The position numbers were made by a program, and so were the translations under genes. Shown here one piece after another: positions 8,051 to 14,910 of a stretch of 64,000 nucleotides of DNA; positions within the stretch are counted from its first letter, which is position 1, and every line of letters begins with the position of its first letter. The notes beneath the pieces were generated by a model. The model was not told the origin of the DNA. It made no database searches and worked only from the letters and a program-made list of their open reading frames with translations. Source of the stretch: Pedobacter ghigonis. Its GTDB lineage: Bacteria; Bacteroidota; Bacteroidia; Sphingobacteriales; Sphingobacteriaceae. The stretch spans positions 62,001-126,000 of the forward strand of contig NZ_CAESCM010000013.1 in the NCBI RefSeq assembly GCF_903166585.1. The letters run 5' to 3'.

Positions 8051-8160
8051 AAAAGAAACGGGGATTCCACCCTAAGGCAGCATCCCCGTCATCTAAATTA
8101 ACGCTCTCACATACATAAACGCTATTAATAGAATATATTGTGTTAAGCTTAATTTTTTTT
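8051..8160. repeat. structured repeat element, copy 2 of 3
   Basis: ACGGGGAT (8058-8065) and ATCCCCGT (8082-8089) form a perfect 8-bp stem. Then comes the conserved tail starting TCATCTAAATTAACGCTCTC and an extension ATATTGTGTTAAGCTTAA with a T run, which is shared with copy 3 only. Confidence 0.8.
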
Positions 8161-8201
8161 ATTTTTTCTGTACGTAGTAATTAACGTTAGCCGTCATTTC
8201 G

Positions 8202-8219
8202 ATCCGATAGCTATCGGAT
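8202..8219. repeat. perfect 18-bp palindrome, copy 3
   Basis: ATCCGATAGCTATCGGAT inside a composite repeat that continues GGAATGCCTGCCCGTACAGG and GGGGAGAGATCT. A related segment without the palindrome is at about 44426-44462. Confidence 0.85.
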
Positions 8220-8310
8220 GGAATGCCTGCCCGTACAGGCGGGGAGAGATCTCTTCAAAAGATGCTGCGACTACGTTCAGGATGACAAAGGCTGAAGGAA
8301 GGCGGTTATA

Positions 8311-8420
8311 AAAAAGAAACGGGGATTCCACCTTCAGGCAGTATCCCCGTCATCTAAATTAACGCTCTCATATACATAAACGCTGTAAACGCAAGATATT
8401 GTGTTGAGCTTGATTTTTTT
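8311..8420. repeat. structured repeat element, copy 3 of 3
   Basis: ACGGGGAT (8319-8326) and ATCCCCGT (8343-8350) form a perfect stem, followed by the same tail and ATATTGTGTTGAGCTTGA plus T run. It abuts the 3' end of the minus-strand regulator gene (stop at 8422), so it could be transcribed as that gene's 3' UTR in the reverse sense. Confidence 0.8.
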
Positions 8421-8421
8421 A

Positions 8422-9408
8422 TCAAACCTGTAAAACCGGTGCCGCTTTATGGTATTTGTTCCGGTACTCGATTGGTGTTAAACCCGTTATTTTTTTAAAA
8501 ACATCCCTGAACGATTTGGTGTCGGTATAGCCAACATCGAACATCACTTCGGTGATATTTTTACGGCTCGATTCGAAACTTCGCTTTGCGGCTTCAATTT
8601 TAACCCGCTGGATATATTCGATTACTGTGTTTTTGGTCGCACTCTTAAAGCGCCGCTCAAAACTTCTTCTCCCCAGGGCCAGCATATCCGCCAGTTGATC
8701 GACAGTGATTTTATCCTGGTAATTTCCGTCAATAAATTCCTGTGCTTTTTTAATCTTAGCATCTTCGTGCCCTTTCTGCCCCTGAAACATCATAAAAGCC
8801 AGCTGACTTTCGCGGTCTATATCAATAGCAAAGTATTTGGCCGCTAAAATAGCAGTATCACGGTCGGTATATTTTTCAACCAGGTACAAAAGCAGGTTCC
8901 AGTAAGAATTTGCACCACCACTAGAGTATAAGCCCTGTGCATCGGTAATGATACTGCCATCTACGAGCTCCACATCAGGAAACATTTCTTTAAACTGGTT
9001 AGCAAACAACCAATGGGTAGAACACTTCCGGCCATTTAACAAACCTGTTGCAGCAAGCAAAAAGGCACCCAGACACAACGAAGCTACTTCGGCACCTTTT
9101 GCATGGTGTTTGGTGATCCAGGGCAGCAAATCCCGGTTTACATCCATGGCGTAATCCACATTACCGCTAATGGCCGGAACAAAAATAAGGTCAGTATTTT
9201 CAACTTCGTGCAAGAGCTTATCTGCATGTACCGAAAAAAGGCTGTTGTTTAAGCGTACTTCTTTGGTCATGGCCACAAGCTCTACCTTAAACAAAGGCAG
9301 CTTGCCCGATGCCTGTAAAAATTCGTTAACCGCAGTAAATAAGTAGCGCGGATCGGCAATGGCTTCAATTACGGCAGTTTCGGGAATTAAAATAGATACA
9401 TGTTTCAT
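8422..9408 (-). CDS. GlxA-type AraC family transcriptional regulator
   Basis: A protein of 328 residues with two domains. Residues about 1-185 form a DJ-1/PfpI (class I glutamine amidotransferase-like) domain with the nucleophile-elbow sequence ASLCLGAFLLA (Cys112) and a STHW segment. Residues about 215-320 form an AraC double helix-turn-helix (KITVDQLADMLALGRRSFERRF, then NITEVMFDVGYTDTKSFRDVFKKITGLTPIEYR). This architecture is that of GlxA-like regulators, where the first domain is thought to sense a ligand. It faces away from the three-gene operon starting at 9571, with 162 bp between the starts, and probably controls it. The inducer is not evident from the neighbours. Confidence 0.92.
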   Translation of the reverse strand: MKHVSILIPETAVIEAIADPRYLFTAVNEFLQASGKLPLFKVELVAMTKEVRLNNSLFSVHADKLLHEVENTDLIFVPAISGNVDYAMDVNRDLLPWITKHHAKGAEVASLCLGAFLLAATGLLNGRKCSTHWLFANQFKEMFPDVELVDGSIITDAQGLYSSGGANSYWNLLLYLVEKYTDRDTAILAAKYFAIDIDRESQLAFMMFQGQKGHEDAKIKKAQEFIDGNYQDKITVDQLADMLALGRRSFERRFKSATKNTVIEYIQRVKIEAAKRSFESSRKNITEVMFDVGYTDTKSFRDVFKKITGLTPIEYRNKYHKAAPVLQV

Positions 9409-9519
9409 CTGTCTATTCTTGTTTTTATTGGTTAGGTGAATCTCCCGCGGTGGGGAGCCATTACAAATATAACAAGGTGTATTGTCGGAAACAACCCCTG
9501 CAATTGTCGTTTCTACAGG

Positions 9520-9550
9520 TTTAGGCTGTCGGTTTCTGCCCGTATGTTTG
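9520..9550 (+). promoter_or_regulatory. probable promoter of the 9571 operon
   Basis: TATGTTTG (9543-9550) matches TAnnTTTG, with a TTTA-type -33 element at about 9520-9523. It lies 20 bp before the ATG at 9571 and supports that start over an upstream in-frame ATG at 9436. Confidence 0.5.
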
Positions 9551-9570
9551 TACTGTTAACTCTTAAGTTT

Positions 9571-9981
9571 ATGGAAACCTATATTATTGAAGAAGATATT
9601 AAAGTGCTTTGTATAACCGCAAGTTCTTTTCCGGATGGTGTTTTGGCTGCACATCAACAATTACACGTACTGTTTCCACCAAATAAACAGCGCATGTATT
9701 TTGGGATAAGCAGGCCCGATGAAAGCCGAAAGATTATCTATAAGGCTGCTGTTACATCACTGGCGGAAGAAGCGGAGCGAAACCCAGACCTGGAAAATTT
9801 TACCATAAAAAAGGGTGCCTACATCAGTGAGCTGATCCCGGATTTTATGAAAGACGTTTCGCAGATTGGAAAAACTTTCGAAAAGTTGCTGAACGAAGCC
9901 AATATCGACCCCAATGGTTATTGTTTGGAAATGTATTTAAATGAAACCGATGTACGCTGTATGGTGGGCATCCAAAAATAA
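9571..9981 (+). CDS. small effector-binding-like (GyrI/AraC effector type) protein
   Basis: The reading frame is open from 9436, but the N-terminal 45 codons are Cys/Arg-rich and unlike a protein, and a promoter box ends at 9550, so the start is placed at 9571 (METYIIEEDIKVLCITA). The 136-residue protein has alternating strands and helices; SFPDGVLAAHQQLHVL, YFGISRP, KKGAYISELI and GYCLEMYLNETDVRCMV resemble the effector-binding fold found alone or fused to AraC/MerR regulators. I infer a small-molecule-binding role, with moderate certainty. It is the first gene of an operon with a VOC protein and a DoxX-like protein, opposite a GlxA-type regulator. Confidence 0.7.
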   Translation: METYIIEEDIKVLCITASSFPDGVLAAHQQLHVLFPPNKQRMYFGISRPDESRKIIYKAAVTSLAEEAERNPDLENFTIKKGAYISELIPDFMKDVSQIGKTFEKLLNEANIDPNGYCLEMYLNETDVRCMVGIQK

Positions 9982-9987
9982 AATCAC

Positions 9988-10401
9988 GTGGCACATATTA
10001 ACTCCTATTTAACCTTCAACGGCAATTGTCGCGAGGCGATGATTTTCTATCAGGATTGCCTGGGGGGCGAATTAACCCTGCAAACCATCGGCGAATCGCC
10101 CATAGCTGCTAAAATACCCCATTATTTAGAGAAAAGCATTTTGCATGCGGTATTGGCTAAAGATGACTTCGTAATTATGGCCACTGATATGGTAGAAGAG
10201 GTGGGCTTAATTAAAGGAAATGCCATTTCGATGATGCTCAATTGCAGTTCGGAAGAGGAGGCCCAACTGTTTTACCATAAACTTTCAACTGGAGGCAAAG
10301 CAGTACATCCTTTACAGGAGACATTTTGGGGAGCTATTTTTGGCGATTTAACCGATCGCTACGGTAACAACTGGCTAATTAATTACGATAACAACCAATA
10401 A
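9988..10401 (+). CDS. PhnB-like VOC family protein
   Basis: A protein of 137 residues with the typical PhnB/DUF1338-like glyoxalase-superfamily start, INSYLTFNGNCREAMIFYQDCLGGEL, and end, FGDLTDRYGNNWLINY. VOC proteins have paired beta-alpha-beta modules and often bind a metal or small molecule; this subgroup is poorly characterised. The start codon is GTG at 9988, seven bases after the preceding stop codon, with no ATG nearby. The downstream gene begins one base after its stop codon, indicating tight cotranscription. Confidence 0.85.
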   Translation: MAHINSYLTFNGNCREAMIFYQDCLGGELTLQTIGESPIAAKIPHYLEKSILHAVLAKDDFVIMATDMVEEVGLIKGNAISMMLNCSSEEEAQLFYHKLSTGGKAVHPLQETFWGAIFGDLTDRYGNNWLINYDNNQ

Positions 10402-10402
10402 A

Positions 10403-10780
10403 ATGAAAAAATTAAAGACATGGTACTGGGTAGCCACAATTATTTTTGCCCTAATGATGCTGATGGATGGTTTTGGCGGAGTAACGCAACAGGAAGCAGG
10501 TAAAGAAGTGCTGAAACACCTGGGTTACCCCATGTACCTGCTCATTATAGTAGGCATTGCCAAGATATTGGGTACTTTGGCTATTGTACAGCAAAAGTTC
10601 GTTGCCATTAAAGAATGGGCTTTTGCCGGCTTTGCCATTAATTTTATAGGCGCTTTTGCTTCACGTGCTTTCGTTGGCGATGGTGCCGCACTTCTAATCC
10701 CGCCATTGGTAGCACTCGCCATCCTGTTTATTCCCTACATTTTGTGGAAGAGGATGCAGGCAAATGTTAAAAATAGTTAA
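10403..10780 (+). CDS. DoxX-like integral membrane protein
   Basis: A protein of 125 residues with four hydrophobic helices: WYWVATIIFALMMLMDG, MYLLIIVGIAKILGTLAI, WAFAGFAINFIGAF and LLIPPLVALAILFIPYIL. The pattern GYPxYLLxIxGxAKxLG is characteristic of the DoxX-like (DoxX_2) family. The function is unknown; the proteins are four-helix inner-membrane proteins frequently found beside VOC and AraC genes. It is the last gene of the operon started at 9571. Confidence 0.82.
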   Translation: MKKLKTWYWVATIIFALMMLMDGFGGVTQQEAGKEVLKHLGYPMYLLIIVGIAKILGTLAIVQQKFVAIKEWAFAGFAINFIGAFASRAFVGDGAALLIPPLVALAILFIPYILWKRMQANVKNS

Positions 10781-10807
10781 AACTAAATATGTCGTTTGTT
10801 TACCAGC

Positions 10808-10835
10808 TTTGGCATACCAAATATTATTAACTTTG
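10808..10835 (+). promoter_or_regulatory. probable promoter for the 10867 hydrolase
   Basis: TTTG (10808-10811) and TAACTTTG (10828-10835) match the Bacteroidota -33/-7 boxes with 16-bp spacing; the ATG is 32 bp further on. Confidence 0.5.
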
Positions 10836-10866
10836 GTACATTGCAACTCAAACAAACAAACCAAGC

Positions 10867-12186
10867 ATGAAGAAAAGCATCCTATTTATAATTGCCTTAC
10901 TATTTACTACCACTGCATTTTCTCAAAATGTAATTCAGTTATTTAACAGTGCCAACGATTTTTTTAAACTTTTACAGGAAGAGAAGTTTACCGAGGCACA
11001 TACCTTTTTTAACGACACGCTAAAAACTAAGCTCCCCGAAGAAAATTTAAAAAAGCTTTGGGGCGATATCGGTGCCAAATTTGGTAAAGCCGAATCTTTT
11101 GATGCCATTCAGAGTAAAACACAGGGCGAATTTTTCTCGGTTACTGTTGAAGGTAAATTTGCCAATGGCGATCAGAATTTTATCCTGGGTTTTAATAAGC
11201 AGCAAAAGATAGTGGGGATATTTCTCGCACCTTCAAAAAAAATCGCTACTTATTTAAAACCAAGTTATGTAGATACTAGCTTGTATAGCGAAAAATCGGT
11301 ATATATTGGCCCTGCCGGCAAGCAACTGGCGGCAATTGTAACCACGCCAAAAAATGCCAAAAACTTTCCGGTTGTTGTTTTTATACATGGCTCAGGGCCG
11401 GGCGATATGGATGAAACCGTTGGTGCCAACAAACCATTTAAAGATTTAGCTGGTGGTTTGGCTTCAAAAGGTGTTGCTTCTATCCGTTATGTAAAGCGGA
11501 CTTTAATTTATCCAAACGAGTTTGCAACACCCTATACCGTAAAAGAAGAAGTATTGGATGATGCCAGTGCAGCTATCGCTGTGGCTAAAACGGTTACTGG
11601 TGCCGATCCGAAAAACGTTTATGTATTCGGCCATAGTTTGGGTGGTATGCTGGCACCTAAAATGGCAACACTTACACCTGATTTAGCTGGAATTATTTTG
11701 GCTGCGGCACCTGCCAGGAAGCTAACCGATGTGATTGTAGATCAGAATAGTTATATGTTTAACCTGGCAAACGATACCACTGCGGCATTTAAAAAGCAGC
11801 TTGCCGAAGCCATGGTCGAGATTGACAAGAGCAGGATAACGCAATTGGGAACAACCATAAAGCCCGATTCTATTATTTTGGGCCTACCTGCAAAGTATTG
11901 GGCCGACTTAAATTCGTACAACCAGGTTACGGTTGCGAAGAGCCTAAGCAAACCTAAAATTTATGTTTTACAAGGTGGAAATGATTTTCAGGTGGGTAAA
12001 ACCGATTTCGATCTTTGGAGCACAGCATTAGCTAAGAAGAAAAATGTGGTGTTGAAATTCTACCCGGATTTAAATCACCTGTTAAGTTCCCAAACCGAAA
12101 AAGGAACTATGGCGCAATACCAGGCGGCGGTAAGTGTATCAGAAACTTTAGTGAACGATATTGTTCAATGGATTAAAGCGAAGTAA
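10867..12186 (+). CDS. secreted alpha/beta hydrolase with N-terminal DUF3887-like domain
   Basis: A protein of 439 residues with a signal peptide (SILFIIALLFTTTAFSQ). Residues about 25-125 form a DUF3887-like alpha+beta domain (a cystatin/NTF2-like module seen in front of hydrolases). Residues about 140-439 form an alpha/beta hydrolase: oxyanion-hole motif HGSGPGDMDE, nucleophile elbow GHSLGG (Ser257), acid in LQGGNDFQV and catalytic His in YPDLNHLL. It is thus a probable periplasmic serine esterase or peptidase-like hydrolase of unknown substrate. It has its own promoter boxes and a terminator at 12209. Confidence 0.88.
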   Translation: MKKSILFIIALLFTTTAFSQNVIQLFNSANDFFKLLQEEKFTEAHTFFNDTLKTKLPEENLKKLWGDIGAKFGKAESFDAIQSKTQGEFFSVTVEGKFANGDQNFILGFNKQQKIVGIFLAPSKKIATYLKPSYVDTSLYSEKSVYIGPAGKQLAAIVTTPKNAKNFPVVVFIHGSGPGDMDETVGANKPFKDLAGGLASKGVASIRYVKRTLIYPNEFATPYTVKEEVLDDASAAIAVAKTVTGADPKNVYVFGHSLGGMLAPKMATLTPDLAGIILAAAPARKLTDVIVDQNSYMFNLANDTTAAFKKQLAEAMVEIDKSRITQLGTTIKPDSIILGLPAKYWADLNSYNQVTVAKSLSKPKIYVLQGGNDFQVGKTDFDLWSTALAKKKNVVLKFYPDLNHLLSSQTEKGTMAQYQAAVSVSETLVNDIVQWIKAK

Positions 12187-12208
12187 CTTATATCAAGCGA
12201 ATTGATGA

Positions 12209-12236
12209 CAAAGCCCTGGTTTAAACCGGGGCTTTG
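12209..12236 (+). terminator. hairpin terminator
   Basis: CAAAGCCC (12209-12216) pairs with GGGCTTTG (12229-12236), with an inner GGTTTAAACC palindrome. It follows the hydrolase gene by about 20 bp. The downstream T run is weak. Confidence 0.6.
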
Positions 12237-12316
12237 TGGTTTAATCCGAAATATAAATACCAAACAATTCGAAAAAACAGCGGTTTAAATATTAACGTAT
12301 CATCTTTAAACTGCTT

Positions 12317-13285
12317 ATGGCGAAGAATAAAATTACATTTAAGGCAATATGGTGTGTTTTAAAGGCATCATTTACAGGCTTTACCGATCATAAGGTGACC
12401 AAGCTAAGTGGCTCTCTGGCTTATTACACCGTATTTTCGATGGCACCACTGTTAGTCGTAATTATTTCGCTTTGCGGCATATTTTTAGGTCGCGAAATTG
12501 CCGAAGGGCAGGTGTATGCCCAGCTCGAAAGTTTTTTAGGTCGCGAGTCTGCTGTTTCCTTGCAGCAGTTAATTAAAAATGCTTATCTGGATGGAAAAAG
12601 TACCATAGCGTTAATTATTGGTATCATTACGCTTTTAATTGGTGCAACAACAGTTTTTGGCGATATTCAGGATTCGATTAATACCATTTGGGGACTTAAG
12701 CCCAAACCTAAAAGAGGCTGGGTAAAAATGTTGCAAAACCGCTTTTTATCGTTCTCGGTAATTATTAGCCTGGGTTTTGTATTGTTGGTATCGCTGGCTA
12801 TTACTTCGGTACTTGATGCTTTTAGCAAAGGATTACAGGCCAGGTTTGAAGATGTATCGATAGTCGTTTTTTATATTCTGAACCAGATTGTTACGCTTGC
12901 TGTGATTTCATTGATATTCGGTGTAATATTTAAAGTTTTACCCGATGCCATCATTAAATGGAAAGATGTTGCAGCAGGAGCAATCGTAACCGCCGTTTTG
13001 TTTATGATCGGTAAGTTTGCCATTTCCCTTTACATTGGTCAAAGCAATGTTGGCAGTACTTATGGTGCAACTGGGTCGCTGGTAGTGGTATTGCTGTGGA
13101 CTTATTATTCTTCTATTATCCTGTATTTTGGTGCCGAATTTACCAAGGCCTATGCCGTAGCTTTCGGGTCGGAAATTTACCCTTCACATTATGCCGTTAC
13201 CACAAAAGAAATCGAAGTAGAAACCGGAAATAATTCCATTCAGGATAACCACCCGGAAATTAAAGAAGAAGTAAAAAAAGCTTAA
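12317..13285 (+). CDS. YihY/BrkB family inner-membrane protein
   Basis: A protein of 322 residues with six predicted membrane helices. The family signature is present at the start (KLSGSLAYYTVFSMAPLLVVIISLCGIFLG) and the end (GATGSLVVVLLWTYYSSIILYFGAEFTKAYA). YihY proteins were once called ribonuclease BN by error and their transport role is unresolved. A second paralogue in this window, at 33528, shares the same segments. The C terminus is a charged cytosolic tail. It converges with the YjbQ gene, with only 7 bp between stop codons. Confidence 0.92.
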   Translation: MAKNKITFKAIWCVLKASFTGFTDHKVTKLSGSLAYYTVFSMAPLLVVIISLCGIFLGREIAEGQVYAQLESFLGRESAVSLQQLIKNAYLDGKSTIALIIGIITLLIGATTVFGDIQDSINTIWGLKPKPKRGWVKMLQNRFLSFSVIISLGFVLLVSLAITSVLDAFSKGLQARFEDVSIVVFYILNQIVTLAVISLIFGVIFKVLPDAIIKWKDVAAGAIVTAVLFMIGKFAISLYIGQSNVGSTYGATGSLVVVLLWTYYSSIILYFGAEFTKAYAVAFGSEIYPSHYAVTTKEIEVETGNNSIQDNHPEIKEEVKKA

Positions 13286-13292
13286 GGCAGAG

Positions 13293-13715
13293 TTAAGTGC
13301 CCCAGGCGGTAACAATCAGCTTTCTTTGCCCGCCATAATTTCGGTGCTCGCATAGGTAAATACCTTGCCAGGTGCCTAATGCTAACCGGCCATTGCGAAT
13401 AGGGATTGTTACTGAGCTTCCTAAAAGTGCAGCTTTTAAATGCGCGGGCATATCATCCGATCCTTCGTAATCGTGTTCATAATCAGGATCATTTTCTTTT
13501 ACTGTTTTATTAAAGAACATTTCAAAATCGAGCCTGACGGTTGGGTCGGCATTTTCGTTGATACTAAGCGATGCTGAAGTATGCTGAATAAAAACCTGGC
13601 AGATACCGATATTGATCTCATTAAGCTGGGGTAGGGCATTTTCAACTTCATCGGTAATGATGTGGAAACCTCTTCTCCTTTCTCTGAGTGTTAGTGCCTG
13701 TTGGTATATTTTCAT
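13293..13715 (-). CDS. YjbQ family protein (UPF0047)
   Basis: A protein of 140 residues, the normal length. The conserved HTSASLSINENADP, HDYEGSDDMPAHLKAALLG and GTWQGIYLCEHR motifs carry the His and acidic residues of the family's putative metal/anion site. YjbQ homologues have weak thiamine-phosphate synthase activity reported, but the physiological role is unclear. It is followed on the minus strand (upstream) by the DUF2157-like gene, 21 bp away, suggesting cotranscription. Confidence 0.93.
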   Translation of the reverse strand: MKIYQQALTLRERRRGFHIITDEVENALPQLNEINIGICQVFIQHTSASLSINENADPTVRLDFEMFFNKTVKENDPDYEHDYEGSDDMPAHLKAALLGSSVTIPIRNGRLALGTWQGIYLCEHRNYGGQRKLIVTAWGT

Positions 13716-13736
13716 AGATTTTAAAGCGAAAACATT

Positions 13737-14771
13737 TTATTTCAAAAACTCTACGTTCCATATCTTTTCGGCTTTTCGTCCAATAAGCCAGAATGAAGCT
13801 GCCAGAACAGAAAAGAATAGTGCTTTGTGCCAGCTATCCCAAAAGTACTCAAAGTAGCGTGTATAGAGGTTAATAAACAAAAAGGTAATGCCAAATTCGC
13901 GGGCAATATCATCGCGGTATTTTAAACCAAACAGGGTACTGGCTACACAAATTGCGGCAGATATTAATGCCCAGTAAAACAAGCTCAGTTGCCTTACCTT
14001 GTACCATTCATCCAGGCTGGCAAAGTTACCAAATACCGACAGCGCCCATAGCGATACAAAAAGATATACCATTCCGGCAATGTAGGTTGCCTGAAAAAAA
14101 TGCCGGGTTTTAGGTACCGCTTTCATGATAAAAGATACAGCAGTTAAAACGGCTCCAAAAACAACAAAACGCAAAGGATAATTCATACCCAGGAAATAAT
14201 AATTCCAACGGCTGAGATAGCCGGTTTCGGTGCCAAACCAGGCCCCTAATGAGATTAAGGCAAAAATCCAGATCAGCCTTGAATTAAAAATATAACCCAA
14301 TGCGCCATAGATAAAAACTGAAATGAGGATAAGAATAGAAAAATTACCCGATCCGTTATCCAGCGCTTTACCAAAATAGGCAATGGCGTTTGCTGTTAAT
14401 AAAATGGCCGAAAACACTATGGCTTCATTGCTGAATTTTAGGTGGGGTAATTTCGTTTTACGCCTGAAACCTAAAATGTATAACCATCCGGCCAAACCAC
14501 CCGAAACAATGGCGATTACAATGTTGGGCGTATTGTAAACCCTTTTCAGGTAATTTAAAATAGCATTATCAATCAGTAAAGAGCCCAGGGCAATAAACCC
14601 ACAGGCCAGCGCTACCCAAAATGCATATTGCGCCAAACGTAACCAGTCGAAGTTTTTGGCTTCATAACTTTTACGCAGCTTATCGCCTGTTTCTTCGGTA
14701 ATCAAGCCATCACTTTGCCATTGCTCAATCATATCATCCAGAAATTCACTCTTTTCTCTGTCGACTTTCAT
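13737..14771 (-). CDS. DUF2157-like polytopic membrane protein
   Basis: A protein of 344 residues. A soluble N-terminal helix pair (EFLDDMIEQWQSDGLITEETGDKLRKSY) precedes about nine hydrophobic segments running to the C terminus. The 'helical stalk, then many short helices' layout is that of DUF2157/DUF4401-type proteins found widely in Bacteroidota; no transport signature or catalytic motif is visible. It begins after a long inverted repeat (14806-14903) that separates it from the antiporter gene and probably shares an mRNA with YjbQ. Confidence 0.72.
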   Translation of the reverse strand: MKVDREKSEFLDDMIEQWQSDGLITEETGDKLRKSYEAKNFDWLRLAQYAFWVALACGFIALGSLLIDNAILNYLKRVYNTPNIVIAIVSGGLAGWLYILGFRRKTKLPHLKFSNEAIVFSAILLTANAIAYFGKALDNGSGNFSILILISVFIYGALGYIFNSRLIWIFALISLGAWFGTETGYLSRWNYYFLGMNYPLRFVVFGAVLTAVSFIMKAVPKTRHFFQATYIAGMVYLFVSLWALSVFGNFASLDEWYKVRQLSLFYWALISAAICVASTLFGLKYRDDIAREFGITFLFINLYTRYFEYFWDSWHKALFFSVLAASFWLIGRKAEKIWNVEFLK

Positions 14772-14805
14772 AGGTTGGGTTCTACACGAAGATATAAAAT
14801 TTGAT

Positions 14806-14903
14806 CGTCATTGCGAGTTACGAAGCAATCTTACAACAATAGCAGCTAACAGCGATCGCATTAGGATTGCTTCGTTCGCTGAAAAAGCCTTCTCGCAATG
14901 ACG
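14806..14903. repeat. nested inverted repeat between two minus-strand genes
   Basis: Outer arms CGTCATTGCGAG (14806-14817) / CTCGCAATGACG (14892-14903) and inner arms CGAAGCAATC (14821-14830) / GATTGCTTCG (14865-14874) are all perfect. A minimal version with the same outer words lies at 52402-52429. It could act as a transcriptional terminator or mRNA-end structure for the antiporter gene. Confidence 0.85.
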
Positions 14904-14910
14904 GTTATAG

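Noticed and set aside
9436..9570. N-terminal extension of the 9571 protein
   Set aside because: The 45 codons are Cys/Arg-rich with no conserved look, and a good promoter ends at 9550, inside the extension.
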